This document shows, piece by piece, positions 55,541-64,000 of a stretch of 64,000 bases of DNA (its first letter is position 1; the number at the start of each line of letters is the position of its first letter). This DNA is from Philodulcilactobacillus myokonensis (lineage in GTDB: Bacteria; Bacillota; Bacilli; Lactobacillales; Lactobacillaceae), in contig NZ_BRPL01000002.1 in the NCBI RefSeq assembly GCF_027923585.1, forward strand, positions 744,001 through 808,000. Direction: 5' to 3'. The position numbers were made by a program, and so were the translations under genes. The notes under the pieces were generated by a model. It searched no databases and had not been told where the DNA came from. It saw nothing but the letters and a program-made list of their open reading frames with translations.

Positions 55541-55948
55541 ATTGTATAGGTTCTGAGTAATCGCGGCTAGCTCAAGTTAGCTGAGGAAAGTCCACTCTCG
55601 CACAAGCTGAGATGCTTGTAGTGTTCGCGCTTGGTGAAAAAATAAGCCAAGGGGTTATATTTAATAACCATGGCGGAAGAAAAAGCTAAGGTTCTACTAT
55701 GCTTAAGTATTCATGAAAGTGCCACAGTGACGAATGATAGAAGAAATTCTATTGATGGAACGCGGTAAACCCCACGAGCGGGAAACCCAAATTAATGGTA
55801 GGGGAGCTTCACACACGGAAATTCAACCAAGTGTGGGGGAATTATAATTAATTTTATAGTTCAGATAGATGATTACTGCTTTATTAAAGTGCCCCTGACA
55901 TCTTAATAAAGTACGGAACATGGCTTATAGGAATCTATACATTCAGGA
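55541..55948 (+). ncRNA. rnpB: RNase P RNA, type B
   Basis: Catalytic RNA of RNase P, which matures tRNA 5' ends. Conserved blocks in order: GAGGAAAGTCC (about 55584), AGTGCCACAGTGACG (about 55718), GGAACGCGGTAAACCCC (about 55758), GCGGGAAACCCAAAT, GATAGATGATTACTGC and ACATGGCTTA. P1 closes with TGTATAGGTTC (55543-55553) pairing GAATCTATACA (55931-55941). The exact ends are uncertain by a few bases. Confidence 0.95.
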
Positions 55949-55950
55949 AA

Positions 55951-55982
55951 GAGTGGGAGTTTTCTCTCACTCTTTTTATTTT
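55951..55982 (+). terminator. terminator of rnpB
   Basis: GAGTGGGAG (55951-55959) pairs with CTCTCACTC (55964-55972), loop TTTT, then TTTTATTTT. Confidence 0.92.
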
Positions 55983-56037
55983 GCAATTGAATTGAATCGG
56001 ATATAATATAAATTAACAATCCTTTTAGGAGGCATTT

Positions 56038-57180
56038 ATGAGAGAATTTAAATTAATGGCTACATGTGCAGCTGGAATTGAAGCACTGGTTGGAAATGAA
56101 TTGCGTGATTTAGGTTATCAAGTCAAAGTTGAAAATGGACGGGTACGATTTCATGGCACGATTAAAGATATTATCAAATGTAATTTATGGTTAAGGACTG
56201 CCGACCGTATTAAAATTATCATTAGCGAATTTAACGCAACTACCTTTGATCAATTATTTAACCAAATCACATCAATCAAATGGGATCAATGGTTACCGAT
56301 GGATGCAGCTTTTCCAATGGAAGGTAAATCACACCAATCAAAATTGCACAGTGTTCCAGATGTCCAAGCAATCGCTAAAAAAGCAGTTGTTAAAGAACTA
56401 AGCGATGTTTATCATCGTAGGACCAGATTACCTGAAACTGGTAACTTATATCCATTAGAAATTGATTTGTATAAAAATCGTGCGATGCTAACTATGGACA
56501 CAACTGGACCTAGTTTATTTAAACGGGGTTATCGAGTTGCCAAGGGACCTGCACCAATCAAGGAAAACATGGCGGCTGCACTAGTTGAATTAACTAATTG
56601 GAACGCTTCCAAACCATTTATCGATCCCATGTGTGGTTCAGGAACTATTCCAATTGAAGCTGCATTGATGGGTAGAAATATTGCTCCAGGTTTGAAACGT
56701 TCATTTACTTTTGAAAATTGGGATTTTGTTGATGATAAATTAGTTCAATCAACAAAGGAAGAAGCAGCAGCTAAAATTAAGAATGACATTCATTTAAATA
56801 TTTTTGCTTCCGATATTAATCAAAATATGATTGATATTGCAAAGGTCAACGCCGAACAGGCGAATGTCTTACATGATATTACCTTTAAACAGGTTGCTGT
56901 AAATGATTTAAACGATATTCATGGAGATAATGGTGTGGTTGTATCTAATCCGCCATACGGTCAAAGATTAGAAGATCAAAGGGCAACTCATAAACTATAC
57001 CAACAATTAGGAAAAGTGTTCCGGCCATTACATAGTTGGTCTAAATACTTTATTACAAGTGATTTAAATTTTGAAAAATACTATGCTCAAAAAGCAACTA
57101 AAAGAAGGAAACTATATAATGGATCTCTTAGAACTGATTATTTCCAATTCTGGGGACATCCGATTAAAAATAATAAATAA
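56038..57180 (+). CDS. THUMP-domain rRNA guanine-N2-methyltransferase (RlmK/L-like, YpsC)
   Basis: 380 residues. N-terminal THUMP domain (about 5-160, ATCAAGIEALVGNELRDLGY) and a C-terminal Rossmann methyltransferase domain with DPMCGSGTIPIEAALMG and the catalytic NPPYGQR, typical of N2-guanine methylation of 23S rRNA. A TATAAT at 56002-56007 is a likely -10. The gene normally follows rnpB in Firmicutes, as here. The exact target base is not known. Confidence 0.9.
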   Translation: MREFKLMATCAAGIEALVGNELRDLGYQVKVENGRVRFHGTIKDIIKCNLWLRTADRIKIIISEFNATTFDQLFNQITSIKWDQWLPMDAAFPMEGKSHQSKLHSVPDVQAIAKKAVVKELSDVYHRRTRLPETGNLYPLEIDLYKNRAMLTMDTTGPSLFKRGYRVAKGPAPIKENMAAALVELTNWNASKPFIDPMCGSGTIPIEAALMGRNIAPGLKRSFTFENWDFVDDKLVQSTKEEAAAKIKNDIHLNIFASDINQNMIDIAKVNAEQANVLHDITFKQVAVNDLNDIHGDNGVVVSNPPYGQRLEDQRATHKLYQQLGKVFRPLHSWSKYFITSDLNFEKYYAQKATKRRKLYNGSLRTDYFQFWGHPIKNNK

Positions 57181-57203
57181 AGATTTAAGAAAGCTAGGTT
57201 GAA

Positions 57204-57569
57204 ATGATTGATCCAAATTGCGTTTTTTGCCAAAAGAAAAATATTATTATAGAAAATAGTTTAACAAAGGCATTTTATGATATTCATCCCGTCAGTAAAG
57301 GACATGTTTTAATTGTTCCTAAGGACCATGTTGAAAATTTGTTTCAATTAACTGATCAACAAGTATTATCAATTCAACATTTACTGTTAAGGGTTAAATC
57401 ATACTTAGATCGTCAATTTCATCCAGTTGGATATAATATTGGTGCTAACTGTGGGCGTTTAGCGGGACAAGCAGTCATGCACATGCATTTACATGTGATT
57501 CCAAGGTATCTGAACCAAAGGCCTAAAGTTGTCAATCAAAATGCTTTAAGGGTTCCAGCTGCTAAATGA
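57204..57569 (+). CDS. hit: HIT-family nucleotide hydrolase
   Basis: 121 residues. Histidine-triad protein acting on nucleoside phosphoramidates or dinucleotides. Signature VMHMHLHVIPR near the C-terminus (H-x-H-x-H) and an N-terminal CVFCQKKN that may bind zinc. Substrate unknown. It lies between the rRNA methyltransferase gene and xerC. Confidence 0.9.
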   Translation: MIDPNCVFCQKKNIIIENSLTKAFYDIHPVSKGHVLIVPKDHVENLFQLTDQQVLSIQHLLLRVKSYLDRQFHPVGYNIGANCGRLAGQAVMHMHLHVIPRYLNQRPKVVNQNALRVPAAK

Positions 57570-57579
57570 GGCGGTTTCA

Positions 57580-58488
57580 TTGAATAATCAAGCATTAATT
57601 CAATTATTTATTAAATACATTAAGAATGAAAGGCAGTATTCTGAAAATACTTCGTCTTCCTATCAACATGATCTTTTAGAATATAATCAAATCATAAAGA
57701 AACATGCTAAACACCATTCACTATTAAAATTAGACAATTCGGATGTTGAAACTTATATGACGGCATTAAATCAAAAAAATGATGAAAAGAGCACGATTCT
57801 ACGTAAAGTTTCCGCTATTCATTCTTTTTATCACTTTTTGATGCAAAATGAAATTATGAAACACGATCCGTTTGCTTATATTCATATTAAGCGTCATAAT
57901 ATTCACTTACCTAAATTTTTATATTCGAAAGAAGTAGTTCAACTGCTGAAAGCAGCTTCCCATGGAAAAAATAAACAGTTATCTTATCGTAATATTCTGA
58001 TTATATTAATTTTATATGATACTGGCATTCGTGTAAGTGAGTGTGTTAATTTAACATTAAAACAGATTGATTTAGATAATCAGATCATGTTAATCCTGGG
58101 AAAAGGTAAGAAGCAACGTTACGTTCCCTTTGGCAATGATGCTAAGGGAATGATGCAGCTTTACCAGGAAAAAACTAGGTTACCAATCATGGCTAAATAC
58201 CATCGGCATCATGATTACTTATTAATCAATCAAAATGGCCGACCGATGTCTACACGTGGGATTGAATATATTCTAGATTCGGTGGTTAAAAATACTTCGT
58301 TAACCATGCATGTTCATCCCCATATGTTAAGGCACACGTTTGCTACTCAAATGCTAAATAATGGTGCGGATTTAAGGACCGTTCAAGAATTATTAGGTCA
58401 TAGTAGTTTATCTACAACTCAAATCTACACCCATGTTACGAAGAAGCACCTCTTAGATAATTATAAACAATATTTTCCGAGGTCATAA
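57580..58488 (+). CDS. xerC: tyrosine recombinase XerC (CodV)
   Basis: 302 residues from TTG 57580, with GAGGCGG upstream. Resolves chromosome dimers at dif. N-terminal SAM-like core-binding domain (about 1-85), catalytic domain with Arg in DTGIRVSECVNL, Lys in GKGKKQRYVPF, HPHMLRHTFATQML, LLGHSSLSTTQIYTHV with the nucleophile Tyr. In lactobacilli it usually leads xerC-hslV-hslU. Here hslU begins only 25 bases later. Confidence 0.95.
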   Translation: MNNQALIQLFIKYIKNERQYSENTSSSYQHDLLEYNQIIKKHAKHHSLLKLDNSDVETYMTALNQKNDEKSTILRKVSAIHSFYHFLMQNEIMKHDPFAYIHIKRHNIHLPKFLYSKEVVQLLKAASHGKNKQLSYRNILIILILYDTGIRVSECVNLTLKQIDLDNQIMLILGKGKKQRYVPFGNDAKGMMQLYQEKTRLPIMAKYHRHHDYLLINQNGRPMSTRGIEYILDSVVKNTSLTMHVHPHMLRHTFATQMLNNGADLRTVQELLGHSSLSTTQIYTHVTKKHLLDNYKQYFPRS

Positions 58489-58512
58489 ACTAGTAAAGCG
58501 AGGTTAAAATTA

Positions 58513-59922
58513 ATGAATAGTATGGAAAAAACTCCCAAACAAATCGTAGAATTATTAAATCAATATGTCATTGGACAAACTGAAGCTAAAAAAGATGTTG
58601 CAATTGCATTAAGAAATCGTTATCGTCGTCTTCAATTACCTAAAAATATTCAAGATGATATTACACCTAAGAATATGTTGATGATCGGACCTACAGGTGT
58701 CGGTAAAACTGAAATTGCTAGACGGTTAGCTAAAATCGTTAATATGCCTTTCGCGAAGGTTGAGGCCACTAAATTTACTGAAGTCGGTCATGGTGGTAAT
58801 GATGCTGAATCCATGGTTCGTGGTTTGGTTGAAAATGCGGTTCAAACCGAAAGGCAATTAGCAATGAAGAATGTCGAAAATGAAGCCGCTAGAAGAGCTG
58901 ATAATAAATTAGTTAAAATTTTAGTCCCAATTCACCAGCAGGGTAATGATGGTAAAAAGAACGATATGAAAGATTTAATGGGGATGGTAAAGAAAATTCA
59001 AAAGGGTGAAATGCCGGATGAATTTGCTAACCAGAACCAAGAGGAGACCGAAGTTCCAGATTCAATTAAAGAACAACGGATGTCAGCTTCTAGCCAATTA
59101 AGAAAAGGTTTATTAGATAATAAAGAGATTAATATCATGGTAAATGATCCGAATAAGGACATGAATAATTACAATGGCATCATGAGTCAATTAAACATTG
59201 ATTTAAGTAGTTTAATGCCCAAGCCTAAAGTTAAAAAAACCGTTTCAATTGCTGAAGCAAGGGAAATTTTAACAAGGGAAATTTCGGAAGAATTAATTAA
59301 TAACGCAGATGTTTATCGAAAAGCAATTCAAAAAGCTGAAAATACTGGCATCATTTTTGTAGATGAAATTGATAAGATCATCAGTGATCATAAGCAAAGC
59401 GATGTATCTAAAGATGGGGTTCAGCGTGATATTTTACCAATTGTCGAAGGCTGTAAAGTAAAGACTAAGTATGGTTTAGTAGATACTAGTCACATCCTCT
59501 TTATTGCATCCGGTTCGTTTGCACAATCAAAACCAAGTGATATGATTCCAGAACTTCAAGGTCGTTTCCCAATCCGTGTTAAATTAAATCCACTTACTAA
59601 GGATGACTTTGTTAAAATTTTAACTGAACCTGATAATGCACTTGTTAAGCAGTATATTGCATTAATTGGGACTGATAATATCAAAGTTACTTTTACAATT
59701 GAAGCCATTAAAAAAATTGCAGACATTGCCTATCAATTAAATCAAAAATTAGAAAACATTGGTGCAAGGAGATTGCATACGATTCTTGAAAAATTACTTG
59801 AAGATCTTTTATACGAGGGTCCAGATATGGAGATGGGTAATATTACCATTACTGAACACTATGTCATGGAGAAAGTTGGTAATCTAGCTGCTAATGCTAA
59901 ATTATCAGACTATATTTTATGA
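58513..59922 (+). CDS. hslU: HslU (ClpY) AAA+ ATPase lacking an adjacent HslV, with altered pore loop
   Basis: 469 residues, full length. HslU normally unfolds proteins for the HslV protease. Walker A GPTGVGKTEIARRLA (59-73), Walker B GIIFVDEIDKI, sensor 2 GARRLHTILEKLLEDL and the C-terminal LSDYIL tail that docks into HslV are all kept. An intermediate I domain is present (about 110-240). The pore loop that grips substrate is normally GYVG; here it is GHGG (residues 92-95). hslV is absent between xerC and hslU and also downstream. Confidence 0.93.
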   Translation: MNSMEKTPKQIVELLNQYVIGQTEAKKDVAIALRNRYRRLQLPKNIQDDITPKNMLMIGPTGVGKTEIARRLAKIVNMPFAKVEATKFTEVGHGGNDAESMVRGLVENAVQTERQLAMKNVENEAARRADNKLVKILVPIHQQGNDGKKNDMKDLMGMVKKIQKGEMPDEFANQNQEETEVPDSIKEQRMSASSQLRKGLLDNKEINIMVNDPNKDMNNYNGIMSQLNIDLSSLMPKPKVKKTVSIAEAREILTREISEELINNADVYRKAIQKAENTGIIFVDEIDKIISDHKQSDVSKDGVQRDILPIVEGCKVKTKYGLVDTSHILFIASGSFAQSKPSDMIPELQGRFPIRVKLNPLTKDDFVKILTEPDNALVKQYIALIGTDNIKVTFTIEAIKKIADIAYQLNQKLENIGARRLHTILEKLLEDLLYEGPDMEMGNITITEHYVMEKVGNLAANAKLSDYIL

Positions 59923-59944
59923 TTGATTTTAATAAAAATTTGAA

Positions 59945-59978
59945 GGGTCGATATTAATCTTAATATCAACTCTTTTTT
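59945..59978 (+). terminator. terminator after hslU
   Basis: GGGTCGATATT (59945-59955) pairs with AATATCAACTC (59962-59972) with one mismatch and one G-T pair, then six Ts. Confidence 0.82.
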
Positions 59979-60018
59979 GGCTTATAATGAATGACGGACG
60001 TTCATAGGGAGATGATGA

Positions 60019-60891
60019 ATGATGCTTATGACTTTGAATAATCAATATTTAAAAGCTAAAGTTAATACTAAAGGTGCTGAATTAAACAGTGTTTTAGAAA
60101 ATAATACTGAATACTTGTGGCAAGCCGATCCTAAATACTGGCCAAGGCATGCACCGATTTTATTTCCAATTGTTGGCCGTTTAAAGGGTGATCATTACCA
60201 ATTTAATGGGCATAGTTATAGAATGACTCAACATGGTTTTGCTCGTGATTTAGAATTTAACGTTTTAAAGCATAATCATGAAATGATTGAATTAGAATTG
60301 CATGATGATGATGAAACTAAGAAAATATATCCATTCAAGTTTCAACTAATTGTTATTTATCAATTAAATCAGCATCAGATCAATACCCATTTAATTGTTA
60401 AAAATATTGACAATCAATCAATTTGGTTCTCAATTGGTGCTCATCCTGGATTTAATATTCCAATTCAACATGATTTAAGCACCTTTAACAATTATTCAAT
60501 TAACATTGCTCCTAAAAAAATGTATCAAAGGCTTGGATTAAAGAATTCATTTAGTGATTTTGAACATCAAATTGAAGAAAAAATTACGAAACCCATTCAA
60601 TTAACCCATGAATTATTTAAAAATGACGCTCGAATTTTAGAATTAAATCGTAAAGAGACCACCGTTATGTTATCAAATGATATTGATAACCATGGAATTG
60701 CTTTAAACGTAAATCATTGTCCATATCTAGGCATTTGGTCTGCTCAAAATGCACCATTTGTATGCATTGAACCATGGTGGGGGATTGCAGATGAAATCAA
60801 TCATGATTCAGATTTTAAAACTAAAATTGGCATTAATCATTTAGAACCTAATCAAAAATTTAACGCTCAATTTAATATGACTTTCTTTTAA
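60019..60891 (+). CDS. aldose 1-epimerase family protein (LacX/GalM-like)
   Basis: 290 residues; start MMLMTLNN, with AGGGAG 7 bases upstream. Galactose-mutarotase fold; members interconvert sugar anomers or act on phosphosugars. Landmarks: PRHAPILFPIVGRLKG, MTQHGFARDLEFNV, SIGAHPGFNIPI and CIEPWWGIADEINH. In lactobacilli it regularly follows hslU. The sugar is unknown. Confidence 0.88.
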   Translation: MMLMTLNNQYLKAKVNTKGAELNSVLENNTEYLWQADPKYWPRHAPILFPIVGRLKGDHYQFNGHSYRMTQHGFARDLEFNVLKHNHEMIELELHDDDETKKIYPFKFQLIVIYQLNQHQINTHLIVKNIDNQSIWFSIGAHPGFNIPIQHDLSTFNNYSINIAPKKMYQRLGLKNSFSDFEHQIEEKITKPIQLTHELFKNDARILELNRKETTVMLSNDIDNHGIALNVNHCPYLGIWSAQNAPFVCIEPWWGIADEINHDSDFKTKIGINHLEPNQKFNAQFNMTFF

Positions 60892-60932
60892 AATAAAAAG
60901 TGCCTCTTAAATGAATCATTTAAGGGACACTC
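60891..60932 (-). terminator. terminator of plsY (minus strand)
   Basis: Imperfect stem 60899-60912 with 60918-60931 (loop GAATC). Read on the minus strand it ends in TTTTTATTTT, a good T tract; on the plus strand there is none. Confidence 0.8.
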
Positions 60933-60939
60933 TTCGTAT

Positions 60940-61569
60940 CTATAATTGATGCTGATGCTTATGCCAGTAGTTAAGACCAAATGGAACTAGTCCTTCAGTC
61001 CCGTTTTTAATTCTAACAATGTTTTGCCGATGACGATAAAAAACAAAAATTGTCAGAAGAAGTGCTAGTGGGGTTAGAACCCGATCACCAGTTAAGAATG
61101 AAACGACGGTAATTAAAGTAAAGGTAAACATGCTGCCTAAACTGACCATACTAAAGATGGAAATCATAATTACAATGCTAACTACGGCTAAAAGAAACAA
61201 ATAGGGATTATATGCTAATAACATCCCAGCACTAGTTGCGACTGCTTTCCCACCTCTAAATCGATCAAAAATGGAAAAAGTATGACCAATGACGGCAAGA
61301 ATACCAAAAATCAATTTAGATAAATTGTCAGAAAATAAACTGACGTGGAATATAATTGGTAATAAAGCGGCAACGGTTCCCTTAGAAATATCTAGAATCA
61401 TAACGATGGTTCCAGCCGTTGTGCCTAAAACACGGTATGTATTTGTTGTACCAATGTTTTCAGAACCATGTTGCCTAATATCAATATTAAAGAAAGCTTT
61501 ACCAATCCATACCCCGTTTGGGATGGAACCTAATAAATAGGCAGCAATCATTAAAATAATTAATTTCAA
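60940..61569 (-). CDS. plsY: acyl-phosphate:glycerol-3-phosphate acyltransferase PlsY
   Basis: 209 residues from TTG 61569, 6 bases after GGAGG. Longer in-frame starts up to 61623 would place the RBS inside the gene. Membrane enzyme with about five helices. Catalytic loops: LLGSIPNGVWIGKAFF, GSENIGTTNTYRVLG, HTFSIFDRFRGGKAVATSAG. It uses acyl-phosphate from PlsX and glycerol-3-phosphate that GlpK can supply. It stands divergent from parE, as usual. Confidence 0.95.
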   Translation of the reverse strand: MKLIILMIAAYLLGSIPNGVWIGKAFFNIDIRQHGSENIGTTNTYRVLGTTAGTIVMILDISKGTVAALLPIIFHVSLFSDNLSKLIFGILAVIGHTFSIFDRFRGGKAVATSAGMLLAYNPYLFLLAVVSIVIMISIFSMVSLGSMFTFTLITVVSFLTGDRVLTPLALLLTIFVFYRHRQNIVRIKNGTEGLVPFGLNYWHKHQHQL

Positions 61570-61733
61570 TTTTATCCTCCAAATCATTAAAATAATTATT
61601 GGGTCTAAATTTAATTTTAGCATGTTTTAACTGGAACGCAATTTCACTTGAAAGTAAATTTATGTTTACATATCGTTTCATGTTAATTAGTTTAATATTA
61701 ATCAAAATAAATACTAAAGGAGTCTTATAAAAG

Positions 61734-63692
61734 ATGGCAAATAAAGAGACCAGCTATGATGATGCCTCGATTCAAATCCTAAAAGGATTAGAAGCAGTTC
61801 GGAAACGTCCAGGAATGTACATTGGATCAACCAATAGTGCAGGTCTTCATCATTTAGTTTATGAAATTGTTGATAATGCAATTGACGAAGCATTATCTGG
61901 TTTTGGAAATCGAATTCACGTCACAATTCATAAAGACAATAGCATTACAGTCGTTGACCATGGTCGTGGGATGCCAGTTGGAATGCATCCTTCTGGTAAA
62001 CCGACCCCTGAAGTTATTTTTACCGTCCTACACGCTGGCGGGAAATTTAATCAGAATGATTATAAAACATCCGGTGGTCTTCATGGTGTTGGTGCAAGTG
62101 TTGTTAACGCTCTTTCGACTAGTTTAACCGTCACGATTGTCCGTAATGGCAATAAATATCAAGAACATTTTGAAAATGGTGGTCATCCGGTTGGTACTTT
62201 GAAAAAAATTGGCCCAACGAATGAACATAGTGGAACGGTTGTCACATTTAAACCGGATAGTAGTATTTTTACTACCACTGTTTTTAATTATGATATTTTG
62301 CAGGAACGTCTAAGGGAATCAGCATTTTTATTAAAGGGATTAAAAATCACTTTAGACGATGAACGGGTTCGTCCCAAACGTGAAGATGTTTTTCAATATA
62401 ATGATGGAATCAAAGAATTCGTTAAATATTTAAATGAAAATAAGCATACATTAGGAAACGTAATGTACTTTGATGGTAAAGAAAAGGGCATTGAAGTTGA
62501 AGTTGCTGCCCAATATAATGATGGCTATACTGAAAATACTTTATCATTCGTTAATAATGTTCGAACTAAAGAAGGTGGAACCCACGAAACCGGATTTAGA
62601 AGTGCCTGGACAAAAGCTTTCAATGAATTTGCTAAACGTGAAGGATTACTTAAAGCAAAGGACAAAAGTTTAGATGGAAAAGATGTCAGGGAAGGTCTTT
62701 CTGCCATTATTTCATTAAGGGTTCCAGAAGAATTACTTCAATTTGAAGGTCAAACGAAGGAAAAATTAGGAACTCCGGAAGCTCGCTCAGTCGTTGATAG
62801 TGTTATTAACCAGAAATTAGGCTACTACCTGATGGAACATGGTGAATTTGCTAGACAACTAGTTAAGAAATCAACTAAGGCTAAAAAAGCACGTGAAGCT
62901 GCTAGAAAAGCACGTGAGGAAAGCCTTCATGGTAAAAAGCACCATAAGCAGGAACGTCTATTATCAGGTAAATTAACACCGGCCCAATCTAAAGATACAA
63001 GTGAGAATGAATTGTTCTTAGTCGAAGGTGATTCAGCCGGTGGTTCAGCTAAGCAGGGTCGCGATCGTCGTCATCAAGCCATTTTACCTTTAAGAGGGAA
63101 AGTGCTTAATACTGAGCGTGCTAATTTATCTGATATTATGAAAAATGAAGAAATTAGTACGATGATCTACACGGTTGGCGCTGGTGTTGGATCTGAATTT
63201 AAATTAGCTGATGCTAACTATGATAAGATCATCATCATGACCGATGCGGATGATGATGGTGCCCATATTCAAATTCTTTTATTAACATTCTTCTATAAAT
63301 ACATGCGTCCAATGATTGATGATGGAAGAGTTTACATTGCATTACCACCTTTGTTTAAAATTCAAAAGAAGTCCAATCATAAAGATAAAATTGCCTATGC
63401 ATGGACAAATGAAGAAAGAAATCGTAAAGTAAAGGATTTTGGCAAACATTATTCTGTCCAACGTTTTAAGGGGCTTGGTGAAATGAATGCGGATCAATTA
63501 TGGGAGACCACTATGGATCCAAAACATCGAACTTTAATTCAAGTTCACATTGATGATGCCCAGTTAGCTGAAAAACGAGTTACAACGCTGATGGGGAAGA
63601 AAGTTGCACCCCGCAGAAAATGGATTGAAGACCATGTTCAATTTAATTTAGAAGAAAATGGCAGCATTTTAGATAACACAAATAATAAATAA
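61734..63692 (+). CDS. parE: DNA topoisomerase IV subunit B
   Basis: 652 residues. ATPase subunit of the decatenating type IIA enzyme. GHKL ATPase domain: [58 protein letters not shown] domain: [19 protein letters not shown] and DADDDGAHI. The LRGKVLNTE segment agrees with ParE or GyrB; position directly before parC identifies it. AAAGGAG about 10 bases before the ATG. Confidence 0.96.
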   Translation: MANKETSYDDASIQILKGLEAVRKRPGMYIGSTNSAGLHHLVYEIVDNAIDEALSGFGNRIHVTIHKDNSITVVDHGRGMPVGMHPSGKPTPEVIFTVLHAGGKFNQNDYKTSGGLHGVGASVVNALSTSLTVTIVRNGNKYQEHFENGGHPVGTLKKIGPTNEHSGTVVTFKPDSSIFTTTVFNYDILQERLRESAFLLKGLKITLDDERVRPKREDVFQYNDGIKEFVKYLNENKHTLGNVMYFDGKEKGIEVEVAAQYNDGYTENTLSFVNNVRTKEGGTHETGFRSAWTKAFNEFAKREGLLKAKDKSLDGKDVREGLSAIISLRVPEELLQFEGQTKEKLGTPEARSVVDSVINQKLGYYLMEHGEFARQLVKKSTKAKKAREAARKAREESLHGKKHHKQERLLSGKLTPAQSKDTSENELFLVEGDSAGGSAKQGRDRRHQAILPLRGKVLNTERANLSDIMKNEEISTMIYTVGAGVGSEFKLADANYDKIIIMTDADDDGAHIQILLLTFFYKYMRPMIDDGRVYIALPPLFKIQKKSNHKDKIAYAWTNEERNRKVKDFGKHYSVQRFKGLGEMNADQLWETTMDPKHRTLIQVHIDDAQLAEKRVTTLMGKKVAPRRKWIEDHVQFNLEENGSILDNTNNK

Positions 63693-63708
63693 GAAGGGAG
63701 TTTTCTTC

Positions 63709-64000
63709 TTGAAGAATGGGCAAAACATCGAGAAATTAACGCTTGAAACGATTATGAGTGAACGTTTTAGCCGTTATTCCAAATCAATTATTCAAGAAAG
63801 AGCTTTACCGGATATTCGTGATGGATTAAAACCAGTTCAAAGGCGAATCCTATATGCCATGAATAAGGACGGTAATACTTTTAATAAAGCTTTTAGAAAG
63901 TCAGCCAAATCAGTCGGAAACGTTATGGGTAACTTTCATCCCCACGGGGATAGCTCAATTTACGAAGCATTAGTTCGAATGAGTCAGGATTGGAAATTAA
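63709..64000 (+). CDS. parC: DNA topoisomerase IV subunit A (3' end outside window)
   Basis: The first 97 codons, from TTG 63709, 8 bases after AAGGGAG and 16 bases after the parE stop. Typical start of the breakage-reunion subunit: [40 protein letters not shown], and the quinolone-resistance region [19 protein letters not shown], with Ser-Ser in the usual target positions. The catalytic Tyr lies past the window edge. Confidence 0.95.
   Translation, partial: MKNGQNIEKLTLETIMSERFSRYSKSIIQERALPDIRDGLKPVQRRILYAMNKDGNTFNKAFRKSAKSVGNVMGNFHPHGDSSIYEALVRMSQDWKL

Noticed and set aside
57580-58488. XerC-type recombinase as a phage or plasmid integrase
   Set aside because: Its size, neighbours (hit upstream, hslU and a LacX-like gene downstream) and motifs match the chromosomal dimer-resolution XerC of lactobacilli.
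1-64000. Mobile elements, prophage genes or CRISPR arrays
   Set aside because: No transposase, integrase other than XerC, phage structural gene, or regularly spaced direct repeats were seen; gene order is chromosomal core throughout.

Overview
The window is an AT-rich chromosomal segment of a low-GC Gram-positive bacterium, almost certainly a member of the Lactobacillaceae. The main reasons are the gene order (rplU-prp-rpmA, xseA-xseB-ispA-tlyA-recN, gmk-rpoZ-coaBC-priA-fmt-rsmB-pknB-rsgA-rpe-thiN, yloU-fakA-recG-plsX-acpP-rnc-ftsY-ylxM-ffh, rpsP-khpA-rimM-trmD-rplS, recU-pbp1a, gpsB-rnpB, xerC-hslU-galM, plsY, parE-parC), a type-B RNase P RNA, a complete lower mevalonate pathway and a C69 dipeptidase. 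The species cannot be fixed from the sequence. The AT-richness and many gene absences suggest a reduced-genome, possibly heterofermentative lineage. I see no insertion sequence, prophage, CRISPR array or attachment site.

Layout. 1-1122 is the 3' part of glnA. 1251-3574 holds three poorly known genes, the third apparently a decayed dUTPase. 3635-3708 is tRNA-Arg(TCT). 3903-4907 is the L21-Prp-L27 ribosomal cluster, followed by efp, yqhY and nusB. 6609-12501 runs folD, xseAB, ispA, tlyA, recN. 12573-23409 runs gmk to thiN, including the PASTA kinase. rpmB lies on the minus strand. 23914-33440 covers yloU, fakA, recG, plsX, acpP, rnc, ftsY, ylxM and ffh. 33507-36194 is a MoxR ATPase/VWA/small-protein cassette set between ffh and rpsP. 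36287-38633 is the S16-KhpA-RimM-TrmD-L19 group. 38692-43141 has pepD, glpK and rsmF. 43202-47271 is the mevalonate operon mvk-mvaD-pmk-fni on the minus strand. 47388-51406 has dinG, a YpmB-like gene and dnaD. 51459-54424 (minus) has pbp1a and recU. 54541-59922 has ypsA, gpsB, rnpB, rlmK-like, hit, xerC and hslU. 60019 to the end has galM, plsY (minus), parE and the start of parC.

How the genes fit together. Most encode translation and ribosome biogenesis (five ribosomal proteins, RsmB, RsmF, TlyA, RimM, TrmD, RsgA, EF-P, Fmt, RNase P), protein targeting (Ffh, FtsY, YlxM), DNA repair and replication (RecN, XseAB, PriA, RecG, RecU, DnaD, topoisomerase IV), phospholipid synthesis (FakA, PlsX, ACP, PlsY) and isoprenoid synthesis (mevalonate operon feeding IspA).

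The most striking pattern is loss or decay inside otherwise canonical clusters. HslU has no HslV next to it and its pore loop is GHGG instead of GYVG. DinG keeps an intact DEDDh exonuclease but has lost every helicase motif I can recognise. smc is missing between rnc and ftsY, the PP2C phosphatase gene between rsmB and pknB, argR between tlyA and recN, and asnS and nth around dnaD. The dUTPase-like protein has lost its acidic metal ligands. Glycerol kinase carries Thr at the position of the PTS-phosphorylated His232.
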